Shown here: positions 15,814 to 23,720 of the stretch, in pieces
Numbering within the stretch: position 1 is the stretch's first letter
How the letters are laid out: every line of letters starts with the position of its first letter
Assembly (NCBI GenBank): GCA_014803575.1
Contig: JAAVBO010000003.1
Location: forward strand, 23,617 to 58,261
Direction of reading: 5' to 3'
Source: a bacterium
GTDB taxonomy: Bacteria; Pseudomonadota; Alphaproteobacteria; Rs-D84; CACZYB01
Length of the DNA: 34,645 nt
Position numbers and translations under genes: made by a program
Notes under the pieces: generated by a model
Database searches by the model: none
Seen by the model: only the letters and a program-made list of their open reading frames with translations
Told to the model about the DNA's origin: nothing

Positions 15814-16851
15814 ATGGAAAAGCAAAAGACTGCTATTATTACCGGTATTACCGGTCAAGACGGCGGATATTTAGCAAAGTTCCTGCTTGAAAAGGGCTAT
15901 AAAGTTATAGGACTTGTTCGTCGCGGTGCAACTGATACTTTTGTTAAATTAAAAGAACATGGTATCTTTGATAAAATTGAATTTGTGGATTTTGATTTAT
16001 TGGAATTTACTAATATTTGCAGGATTATTAAAAAGTATCGACCTGATGAATTTTATAATTTAGCTGCACAATCTTTTGTGGGTGTTAGTTTTGAAGAACC
16101 TATTTATACTACGGAAGCTGATGGTATGGGTGTTGTTTATATTTTGGAAGCAATTAGGGAATTTTCTCCGCATACAAGATATTATCAAGCATCAACAAGT
16201 GAGATGTTTGGTAAGGTTCAAGAAATGCCACAAACAGAAAAGACACCTTTTTATCCAAGAAGTCCTTATGGTGTTGCTAAACTTATGGCTCATTGGATGA
16301 CAACAAATTACAGGGAAAGTTTCGGACTTTATACTTGTTCCGGAATACTTTTCAATCACGAAAGTCCGATGAGAGGTAAAGAATTTGTCACACGCAAAAT
16401 CACTTCTCATTTTGCTGAATTATATGTTGGTAAAACAGATAAGCCAGTGGAACTAGGTAACCTTAATTCTAAGCGTGATTGGGGTTTTGCCGGTGATTAT
16501 GTTAAAATGATGTGGTTGATGTTACAACAAGATCATGGCGATACTTATGTCATCGCGACAAATGAAACTCATTCCATTCGTGAATTTGTGGAGGAAGTTG
16601 CAAAAGTTTGTGGATGGGATATTGAGTGGAAAGGTGAAGGTGTTGATGAGATTGGTGTTGATAAAAAGACAGGTAAAGTCCTTGTAAAAATAAACCCTAA
16701 ATTCTATCGTCCTGCGGAAGTAGATATTCTTATCGGTAATCCGGAAAAGGCGAAGAAAGTTTTGGGTTGGAAGCGCGATGTAGATTATAATGCCCTTTGC
16801 AAAATGATGATGGAAAGGGATATTGAAAGAGCACAAAACGGAAATTTATAG
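15814..16851 (+). CDS. gmd: GDP-mannose 4,6-dehydratase
   Basis: Gmd converts GDP-mannose to GDP-4-keto-6-deoxymannose using bound NADP. The 345-residue product has the Rossmann motif GITGQDGGYL (11-20), TSE (128-130) with the catalytic acid, and YxxxK (Tyr152, Lys156, PRSPYGVAK). It also has the family's NHESPMRGKEFVTRKI substrate segment and RPAEVDILIGNPEKAKKVLGW near the C terminus. TAGGAG overlaps the end of the GT4 gene. The next gene is a perosamine-synthase-like aminotransferase, so the product is likely used for GDP-perosamine, not for fucose (no GMER partner seen). Confidence 0.96.
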   Translation: MEKQKTAIITGITGQDGGYLAKFLLEKGYKVIGLVRRGATDTFVKLKEHGIFDKIEFVDFDLLEFTNICRIIKKYRPDEFYNLAAQSFVGVSFEEPIYTTEADGMGVVYILEAIREFSPHTRYYQASTSEMFGKVQEMPQTEKTPFYPRSPYGVAKLMAHWMTTNYRESFGLYTCSGILFNHESPMRGKEFVTRKITSHFAELYVGKTDKPVELGNLNSKRDWGFAGDYVKMMWLMLQQDHGDTYVIATNETHSIREFVEEVAKVCGWDIEWKGEGVDEIGVDKKTGKVLVKINPKFYRPAEVDILIGNPEKAKKVLGWKRDVDYNALCKMMMERDIERAQNGNL

Positions 16852-16860
16852 GAGGTTAAT

Positions 16861-18006
16861 ATGATAAAATATCATGTTTATATGCCAAGTTTAACTGGTA
16901 ATGAAAAGAAATATGTTAATGAATGTCTTGATACTACTTGGATTTCTTCAAGAGGAAAATTTGTATCCGAATTTGAAGAAAATTTTTCAAAGTATATAGG
17001 TGTTAATCATGGTGTTGCTGTTTGTAATGGAACAGTAGCTATCCATTTGGCTTTAACAGCTCTTGGTATTGGTGAGGGTGATGAAGTACTTGTCCCAACA
17101 TTTACTTATATTGCTTCGGTTAATCCTATTAAGCAACTTGGAGCAACACCTGTTTTTGTTGATAGTGATGAGGATGATTGGCAAATATCACCCGAAGATA
17201 TAGAACGTAAAATCACACCTAAAACAAAGGCTATTATTGCAGTGCATCTTTACGGACATCCTTGTAAAATGGATAAGATTATGGAAATTGCAAAGAAACA
17301 TAATTTGTTGGTTGTTGAAGATTGTGCAGAGGCAATAGGTTCCGAATTTAATGGTAAAAAAGTTGGTTCTTTTGGTGATGTCGCATGCTTTTCATTCTTT
17401 GGAAACAAAACTATGACTTGTGGTGAAGGTGGTATGTGTTTAACAAATGACCCTACTATTTATAACAGACTTGCAAAACTTAAATCACAAGGATTATCAG
17501 AGGACCGTGAATATTGGCATGATATGATTGGTTATAATTACAGAATGACAAATATTGCGGCGGCTATTGGTTGTGCTCAACTTGAACAAGTGCAAACCTT
17601 CATTGATAAAAAGCAAAAGATTGCAGGTTGGTATAAAAAATATTTAAAGGGTGTGCCGGTAACACTTCATGAACCAAAGGGTAAAGTTCTTCATACATAT
17701 TGGATGAATTCTATTTTGGTTGAAAAGGGTCAAAATAGAGAGGAGCTTCGTAAGTTCTTGCGTGAAGCAGGTATTGAAACGAGACCTACTTTCTATCCGG
17801 TTCATACTATGCCTATGTATTCTCCTAGATTTACATCTCTTAAGGTGGCAGAGGATATAGCTCTTCGTGGTATGAATTTACCATCCTATCCTGCTTTGAA
17901 AGAGGAAGATATTAAATATATTTGTGATAAAATAAAGGAGTTTTCATGCAGAAAAAATATGTTATCGTTGGCTGTGGAGGGCATGCAAAAAGCGTTGCTG
18001 ATGTAA
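16861..18006 (+). CDS. per: DegT/DnrJ/EryC1 aminotransferase, probable GDP-perosamine synthase
   Basis: This PLP enzyme should transaminate GDP-4-keto-6-deoxymannose to GDP-perosamine. The product of 381 residues carries VCNGTVAIHLAL, PTFTYIASVNPI, VEDCAEAIGS and FSFFGNKTMTCGEGG with the PLP lysine at Lys183. The FFGNKT...GEGG signature is that of perosamine synthases (RfbE/Per). Position directly after gmd (AGGAGG ribosome site) supports this. The last roughly 20 codons (after DKIKEF) run 61 nt into the next gene in another frame, giving a tail CRKNMLSLAVEGMQKALLM that does not look like a family C terminus, so the native stop may have been lost. Confidence 0.9.
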   Translation: MIKYHVYMPSLTGNEKKYVNECLDTTWISSRGKFVSEFEENFSKYIGVNHGVAVCNGTVAIHLALTALGIGEGDEVLVPTFTYIASVNPIKQLGATPVFVDSDEDDWQISPEDIERKITPKTKAIIAVHLYGHPCKMDKIMEIAKKHNLLVVEDCAEAIGSEFNGKKVGSFGDVACFSFFGNKTMTCGEGGMCLTNDPTIYNRLAKLKSQGLSEDREYWHDMIGYNYRMTNIAAAIGCAQLEQVQTFIDKKQKIAGWYKKYLKGVPVTLHEPKGKVLHTYWMNSILVEKGQNREELRKFLREAGIETRPTFYPVHTMPMYSPRFTSLKVAEDIALRGMNLPSYPALKEEDIKYICDKIKEFSCRKNMLSLAVEGMQKALLM

Positions 18007-18578
18007 TACTTTTTAATGAGCCTGATGCTGATATTATATTTTTAGATGATAATGCAAAACAGGGAGAGGAAATTTTTTCTTTTCCTGTTGTTGCTAATTA
18101 TAATGTTGACAACGAAAAAGTTATTCTTGGAATTGGAGACAATAACCTTCGCAGGGTTATGTATGATAAATTTCAATCTAATTTAGCTACTATTATTTCA
18201 AATGATGTTTATCAGGGAAAAGACAGTAGTGCAGGGTATGGAACTTTTATTGCTCATAATGCACATATAGGACCGTTGGTAAAAGTTGGTAATGGTTGTA
18301 TTATCAATACCCATTGTGTTTTGGATCACGAAGTGACGGTTGGAAATTTTTCTCATATATCTGTGAATGCTACATTGTGTGGTAAGGTAAAAATCGGAAG
18401 TAATGTTTTTGTGGGTGCCGGTGTTGTGATAAAAGATGGTGTGAAGGTTTGTGATGATGTTATAATAGGTGCCGGAGCTGTTGTCGTAAAAGATATTAAT
18501 GAAAATGGAATATATGTTGGTTGTCCCGCAAAAAAAATTAATACATTGGTTATCTCGCAAGAAAAATTAAGGGGTTAG
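17946..18578 (+). CDS. PglD/NeuD-family sugar N-acetyltransferase, probable GDP-perosamine N-acetyltransferase
   Basis: This 210-residue acyltransferase has the family's N-terminal Rossmann-like domain (YVIVGCGGHAKSVADVI) and a left-handed beta-helix of hexapeptide repeats (about 95-195) with the catalytic-base-type His128 in HCVLDHEVTVG. PglD/PerB enzymes use acetyl-CoA to acetylate the 4-amino group of UDP- or GDP-4-amino-sugars. After Gmd and a perosamine synthase, GDP-perosamine is the natural substrate, giving GDP-N-acetylperosamine; this is inferred from context. AAAGGAG lies 6 nt before ATG 17946, confirming the start inside the upstream frame. Confidence 0.88.
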   Translation: MQKKYVIVGCGGHAKSVADVILFNEPDADIIFLDDNAKQGEEIFSFPVVANYNVDNEKVILGIGDNNLRRVMYDKFQSNLATIISNDVYQGKDSSAGYGTFIAHNAHIGPLVKVGNGCIINTHCVLDHEVTVGNFSHISVNATLCGKVKIGSNVFVGAGVVIKDGVKVCDDVIIGAGAVVVKDINENGIYVGCPAKKINTLVISQEKLRG

Positions 18579-18579
18579 A

Positions 18580-21500
18580 ATGAAAATAGCTGTAGTGGCA
18601 CAAAGATTTTCAATTGGCGGATATAGAGTTTTATATAGATTGCTATCAGCGATTAAAAATAATGAAATTACTTTATTTATCGATTCACGAGATTCTGTTT
18701 CAAAATCTTGTATGAACTCAGATAAAACAGCTATAGATTCTTTAAAAAATAATGGTATTAAAATTGAAGAAATAAATATTGATAAATATAATTGGAATAA
18801 TTTATCCAAAAGAATAAATAATTTTGATACGGCTTTATTTTATTGGCCATTTTTTTGTTTCTGCCCAAAAAATATTAAAATTCCGTTTTATTTTTTGATT
18901 CATGATTTGACTGTTTTATATGATTTTGCTTTTCCATTTTGCGATTCCGCTTCTATAAAATCTAATCTAATATCTTTTTTGGAAAATGGTGGTATCCCTA
19001 TCGTTTTATCGGAATATGGAAAAAAAGATTTTCATAATTTCTTTGATACGGTAATTGAACCTAAAGTAATACATTGGTCAATATTTTCCAATGAAACAAG
19101 TTGTTCGGAAAAAGAAGAAAATGAAATATTGGAAAAATTTAATTTAGAAAGGAAAAAATATTTTATTTATCCAACAAATAATTCATCACATAAAAATATT
19201 CAGCTTTGTATTGGTATAATTGATGTTTTAAGGAAAAAATATCCGGATATTACTTGTGTGCTTTGTGGCTATGGAACGGAAAGTATGAAAGGTAATGTCA
19301 GAGATACACATATTGATAAACATAGCAGTGATTTTTATAATATTTACGGTTTGGGAATTATTAGTGATAAGGAATTATATGTTTTGATTAAAAATGCTGT
19401 TTGTCTTATTACTACAACGTTTGCCGAAGGTGGGTGCGGTCCGGCAAGTGATGCCTGGCTTTTTGGAACTCCGACAGTTATATCCGATATTCCAGTATTA
19501 AGAGAATATTCTGAGCTTTTTGGAGTTAAAACGGAATTTGCTTCACCATTTAATGCAAATGAGTTTGCAGATAAAATTATTGATATAAAAGAGAATGAAG
19601 ATAAGTATTTAAAAATTGTGAAACATAATAAAAAAGCGATTGTTGAAAATTATACTTGGGCTGATGTTGCTGAAAAATATTTATCTGTTTTTAATAATAA
19701 AGGAGAAAAAAAAATGAAAATAGCTGTAATTTGCACTTCATCTTCTGTCGGTGGTTTCAGATATTTATATAATTTATTGCTTGGTATCAAACAGGCTTCT
19801 TCATCTGTTATTATAAATGTTTTTTACAAAGTTGGTGAGGCTTCATCATCAGTTTTAGAAATTGAAGGTTTGAAGGCAAACGGAGTATCCTTTACAACAA
19901 TAACTGATAATCAAGTCAATGGACAAGAAAAGTCATTTATGAAAAGTTTAGAGGATTATGATGTTGTTTTTTACAGCTGGCCTTATGGTATAAAATGTTT
20001 AGATATTAATAAGCCGGTATTTTTTATTCCGCATGATTTTATTTATACACATGGCTTTGGACTTGATGGAATTGGGTTTTATGATCAGAATATGTATAAT
20101 GCTAATATGCTTTATCATAATACATTTATTTCCAATAATGCAATTCCGATAGTTTCCAGTGATTATATTAAAAATGAATTTAACGGGGTATTTCCTAATA
20201 GTTTGTATAAACCTAATGTTGTATATTTATCAACGTTGAATGATTATACCAAAAAATCAGATAAGGAGGTAGCGGAATTTTTAAAGAGTAAGAAAATTGA
20301 TTATGATTATGTATTGTTTGCTTCTAATAATATGCCACATAAAAATTTAGGAAATCTTTTAGGTGCTTGGTATTATGTTAAGCAAAAATATCCTAATTTA
20401 AAACTGTTAATTTCCGGATATGGAAATAATAATATAGCCGGAAAGATTAATACTCCATATTATATGGATCATATTGATATTAATAGTGAAGATTTTGATG
20501 TCAAATCGTTTGGATTGTTGTCTAATGATGAATTTTCAATGCTTATGCAGGGTGCAAAAATGGTTGTAAATTCTTCATTGTGTGAGGCAGGAAACGGCAG
20601 TGGATTGGATGCGTGGCAACTTGGGGTTCCCGTTGTTATGAGTAATATTGAGCCTTTTATGAATCAAATTGAACATCTTGGAGTTAAGGCTGAAACATTT
20701 GACCCAAGAAATTCTTCTGATATTGCAAGAGCAATACTTTATTTGTTGGATAATCCAAAAGTGGCCGAACAAAATGTGAAAGATTCTTTGGAGGCAATGA
20801 AAAAATATACTTGGAAAAAGGTTGGAAAACAATATCTTGATATTTTTGAAAAGTATTTAAAGGATTATAAATGTAAAAAATATTTAGCGGTTACTTTGGA
20901 TTATTCTGCTGTTATGGAAAATTTTGATAAAGAGGGTATTGTTGTTTATACCAAAAATCTTTTAGATGCTTTATTAAAAAATGATAATAGTTTAAATTTG
21001 GAAATTTGGTGTTATTCATATAATGTGGAGCATTGTAAAAGAATATTTAAAGATTTAACGGATAAATATGCAAGTAGAATTAAGTTCTGTGATGAAAAGT
21101 TATACGAAACTGATCATTATATTAATACTATTTATAAAAAGAAAAATTTAAAATATCATTTAAAAAGTGGTTTTTATAATTGTTGTTATGCTTTAACAAA
21201 AAATATTAGATATAGGCAAAAAAGACAAAAGATGAAGGATAAGTTGCTTCAAAATAATTATGTTCCTTTTTCTCAGGAAGAGTTGCTTCAAAAATCTGTA
21301 CAAGATTTTTCCAGAGCATCTTATTGTTATATTCCTGCTGTTAATTTAAAGGTAGGCAGATATTTTTCTTGTCCTAAATTTTTGCAAATTCATGATTTAT
21401 TTGCAATGATACCTGAAATAGAGAAATTATTTATTCCTTTGGTGCCAAATATTGCTGAGGAAAATAAAAAAATTACAGATAATTTGAATGATTATGCAAA

Positions 21501-22233
21501 ACTTAATACAGATTTTATTACTTCAAATGTATTTACGAGAGATAAGGAAATATTAAAATATACGAATATTAAGAAAAGTAATGTTAATGTTATTACTTTC
21601 CCGCCAATGATTAAACAATTTTATAAAGGTGATTTAATAACAGAAAAAGAAATAAGGAAGAAATATACAATTGATGGAAATTATATGTTTTATCCTTCTC
21701 AAAACAGACCGAACAAGAATATTATAGTATTATTGAAAGCATTAAAAAAATTAAAGGATAATGGTATAATTATAAAATTAGTTACTACGGGGCGTATTGC
21801 TTCTTATCCACCGGATTTGAATTTTATGAAAGATAATGATATTGAGGATTTAATTATTGAAACAGGTATGATGTCAGAAAGTGATTTATATGCTTTGTAT
21901 AAGTATTCTACTTTATCTGTTGTAACAACAAAAATTGAGGGATTAGGTATGCCGGGTCAGACTTTGGAGGCTTTGTCTCTTGGCAATATTCCGGTTATTT
22001 GCTCTAAATGTCTTGGTGTTAAAGAAAGTCTTGAAAGTGTCGGATTGAATTTTGAAACAGCCGATCTTAATTGGTTTGAACCTGATGATTATGAAGGTTT
22101 GGCTGAAAAGATACAGGATGTTTTGGCTAATCCAAAAAAACATATAGAAAAGCAGAAAGGTGTGATTTCTTATTATACAAAAAGAACTTGGGATGATGTT
22201 GCAAAGGATTACTTAGAATTATTTAATGATTGA
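18580..22233 (+). CDS. triple GT-B (family 4-like) glycosyltransferase fusion, 1217 residues
   Basis: Three glycosyltransferase modules lie in one frame: about 1-378, 379-763 and 764-1217. Modules 1 and 2 are tandem duplicates (MKIAVVAQRFSIGGYRVLY against MKIAVICTSSSVGGFRYLY; both with HKN, GYG and a DAW..G.P..S block). Module 3 is more distant. The EX7E signature is EX7D in modules 1 (Glu283/Asp291) and 2 (Glu669/Asp677) and EX9E in module 3 (Glu1120/Glu1130). Multi-module enzymes of this kind can add several sugars in succession; linkage is unknown. The module 1-2 junction contains AAAGGAG and an in-frame ATG at 19714 preceded by an A9 run, so module 2 may also be started internally. Confidence 0.9.
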   Translation: MKIAVVAQRFSIGGYRVLYRLLSAIKNNEITLFIDSRDSVSKSCMNSDKTAIDSLKNNGIKIEEINIDKYNWNNLSKRINNFDTALFYWPFFCFCPKNIKIPFYFLIHDLTVLYDFAFPFCDSASIKSNLISFLENGGIPIVLSEYGKKDFHNFFDTVIEPKVIHWSIFSNETSCSEKEENEILEKFNLERKKYFIYPTNNSSHKNIQLCIGIIDVLRKKYPDITCVLCGYGTESMKGNVRDTHIDKHSSDFYNIYGLGIISDKELYVLIKNAVCLITTTFAEGGCGPASDAWLFGTPTVISDIPVLREYSELFGVKTEFASPFNANEFADKIIDIKENEDKYLKIVKHNKKAIVENYTWADVAEKYLSVFNNKGEKKMKIAVICTSSSVGGFRYLYNLLLGIKQASSSVIINVFYKVGEASSSVLEIEGLKANGVSFTTITDNQVNGQEKSFMKSLEDYDVVFYSWPYGIKCLDINKPVFFIPHDFIYTHGFGLDGIGFYDQNMYNANMLYHNTFISNNAIPIVSSDYIKNEFNGVFPNSLYKPNVVYLSTLNDYTKKSDKEVAEFLKSKKIDYDYVLFASNNMPHKNLGNLLGAWYYVKQKYPNLKLLISGYGNNNIAGKINTPYYMDHIDINSEDFDVKSFGLLSNDEFSMLMQGAKMVVNSSLCEAGNGSGLDAWQLGVPVVMSNIEPFMNQIEHLGVKAETFDPRNSSDIARAILYLLDNPKVAEQNVKDSLEAMKKYTWKKVGKQYLDIFEKYLKDYKCKKYLAVTLDYSAVMENFDKEGIVVYTKNLLDALLKNDNSLNLEIWCYSYNVEHCKRIFKDLTDKYASRIKFCDEKLYETDHYINTIYKKKNLKYHLKSGFYNCCYALTKNIRYRQKRQKMKDKLLQNNYVPFSQEELLQKSVQDFSRASYCYIPAVNLKVGRYFSCPKFLQIHDLFAMIPEIEKLFIPLVPNIAEENKKITDNLNDYAKLNTDFITSNVFTRDKEILKYTNIKKSNVNVITFPPMIKQFYKGDLITEKEIRKKYTIDGNYMFYPSQNRPNKNIIVLLKALKKLKDNGIIIKLVTTGRIASYPPDLNFMKDNDIEDLIIETGMMSESDLYALYKYSTLSVVTTKIEGLGMPGQTLEALSLGNIPVICSKCLGVKESLESVGLNFETADLNWFEPDDYEGLAEKIQDVLANPKKHIEKQKGVISYYTKRTWDDVAKDYLELFND
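19701..19716 (+). promoter_or_regulatory. internal ribosome site and A9 slippery tract at the GT module 1-2 junction
   Basis: AGGAG (19701-19705) is followed by nine As (19706-19714), the last being the A of an in-frame ATG (19714-19716). With eight As the upstream frame would read AAA TGA, an ATGA stop/start overlap between two separate genes. The block looks like an old intergenic junction. Confidence 0.6.
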
Positions 22234-22249
22234 TTAAGGAGGTGAATTA

Positions 22250-23398
22250 ATGATTAATATTGCCTTTATAACTGATAATAATTATGTGTTTCCAGTAAAA
22301 GTTGCGATAAAATCCATTATTGCAAATAAAAATGTTGATACGCAATATAATATAAATATTATATGTGTAGAAATGTGTGATGATAGTTGTAGAGCATTGA
22401 AGTCTCTTGAAAAACTTGGAAATGAAAAAGTTTTTATTAATTTGATAGATAAAAAGAATATATTTAAAGATATAAAAATGCCGGCCTATGTTACTCCATC
22501 GGCTTTGTTTAAGTTTTCTTTGGCAGAGATACTTGATAATATAGATAAGTGTTTATATATTGACGGCGATACAATGATACAAAAAGATTTATCCGAATTT
22601 TATAATATTGATATAGATAGTGTATATGCCGGGGTTATTCAGGATTATCATACCATTTATTATAGAGAAATGAATAAAAAACTAAATCTTGATGGTTATT
22701 TTAACAGCGGTGTTATGCTTTTGAATCTTAAAAAAATGAGAAAGGATGGTATCGCCGAAAAATTAATGGCACAAAAGAAAAAGGAAATTGAAACTAATAC
22801 AGTTGTTTTTATGGATCAAAATGCATTAAATGTTGTGTTTGAAGAAAATGTTAAGTATTTGCCTATTATTTATAATTATTCTACTGTTTATAATATTGAT
22901 GAAACGGTTATTTGTCTTCCTGATGATATAAGAAATAATTTACAATATTATAAGGATAATGCGGTGATTGTTCATTTCGCCGGTGGAGCCAAGCCCTGGA
23001 AAATACTTTGTTTGGATAAGCATTTTGTTTCATTTTGGAAGTATGTTGATAGTAATGATTTCTTGCAAATTATGGATGCTGTTTGTAATACCATACAGCA
23101 GGAAAAAGTTAATTCAATTTATTATTTTGATGGTAAAATTAATGCGATGTCAGATAATATCAGTGTGTTGGAAAATAAAAACTTTGTATTAAACGGTGAA
23201 ATTGAAATATTAAGCAGGGAAATTGAAATATTAAATAACGAAATTGAAATATTAAAAAACAGGACTTTGATTTTAGAAAATGAAATATCTGTTTTAAAAG
23301 AAAATAAAAAATATCCAAAATGGTTTTGTAATTTAGTTTGTTGTTTTATAGTAAAGAAAAAGGACAGACATCATTTTAGAAATAAGTATTCACGTTAA
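22250..23398 (+). CDS. family 8 glycosyltransferase with C-terminal coiled coil and basic tail
   Basis: The 382-residue protein has a GT8 domain (about 1-270) with the metal-binding DGD (CLYIDGDTMI, 105-107), FNSGVMLLNL and HFAGGAKPW (His242), the marks of retaining galactosyl/glucosyltransferases such as LPS GT8 enzymes. It then has a coiled coil built of seven-residue repeats (EIEILSR, EIEILNN, EIEILKN...). The end is an aromatic/Cys/basic tail (WFCNLVCCFIVKKKDRHHFR) that would suit peripheral membrane binding. TAAGGAGGTG is a near-perfect ribosome site. It is the last gene of the polysaccharide cluster and is followed by a bidirectional terminator. Confidence 0.92.
   Translation: MINIAFITDNNYVFPVKVAIKSIIANKNVDTQYNINIICVEMCDDSCRALKSLEKLGNEKVFINLIDKKNIFKDIKMPAYVTPSALFKFSLAEILDNIDKCLYIDGDTMIQKDLSEFYNIDIDSVYAGVIQDYHTIYYREMNKKLNLDGYFNSGVMLLNLKKMRKDGIAEKLMAQKKKEIETNTVVFMDQNALNVVFEENVKYLPIIYNYSTVYNIDETVICLPDDIRNNLQYYKDNAVIVHFAGGAKPWKILCLDKHFVSFWKYVDSNDFLQIMDAVCNTIQQEKVNSIYYFDGKINAMSDNISVLENKNFVLNGEIEILSREIEILNNEIEILKNRTLILENEISVLKENKKYPKWFCNLVCCFIVKKKDRHHFRNKYSR
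23198..23260 (+). repeat. three 21-bp tandem repeats encoding coiled-coil heptads
   Basis: GAAATTGAAATATTAA begins at 23198, 23219 and 23240, each followed by 5 variable bases. Each unit is exactly seven codons, so gain or loss of a unit would change the coiled-coil length without a frameshift. A degenerate fourth copy follows. Confidence 0.85.
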
Positions 23399-23424
23399 TA
23401 ATTTTTGTTATCAGATAGTTTGGT

Positions 23425-23458
23425 AAAAAGGGGAAAATATTTCCCCCTTTATATTTTT
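23425..23458. terminator. bidirectional terminator between the GT8 gene and the tail-fibre module
   Basis: AAAGGGGAAA pairs with TTTCCCC(C)TTT. A T-rich tract lies downstream on the plus strand and an A-rich flank (Ts for the minus strand) on the other side, between two converging genes. Confidence 0.75.
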
Positions 23459-23720
23459 ATTCCTTTGGGTATTTATTTTTTATTTCAGTTATTTTTGTTT
23501 CCCAATTATTTGTTCCATTTATTTTATCCCAATAAATCATATCAAGTTGTTCATTTATACTTGGATATTCTTCTTGTCTTTTATATGTATAAGATAGTTT
23601 ATACGCCGGTGTTGGAACAGAATCTATTTCTTCTATGATAGTTCCCTTTGGAAAATCATTTATTATGTTTGCGTATTCTGTATAGCTTACTTGTCCGTTT
23701 GTTTCTGTTATTTTATACAT
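23457..23720 (-). CDS. small phage tail-associated protein (XkdW-like)
   Basis: The 87-residue product ends EEYPSINEQLDMIYWDKING...KITEIKNKYPK. The YPsi.EQLDm.w and final vK.kYPk pattern is common in small phage proteins placed just downstream of tail fibres (XkdW-type or tail-fibre chaperone). It overlaps the tail-fibre gene by 8 nt. No signal peptide. An assembly role for the fibre is inferred from position. Confidence 0.65.
   Translation of the reverse strand: MYKITETNGQVSYTEYANIINDFPKGTIIEEIDSVPTPAYKLSYTYKRQEEYPSINEQLDMIYWDKINGTNNWETKITEIKNKYPKE

Noticed and set aside
16192-16836. Minus-strand frames inside gmd
   Set aside because: gmd is unambiguous on the plus strand; the antisense frames have no start signals.
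23198-23260. CRISPR array
   Set aside because: Repeats are 16 bp with 5-bp gaps and encode coiled-coil heptads; no cas genes or spacers.
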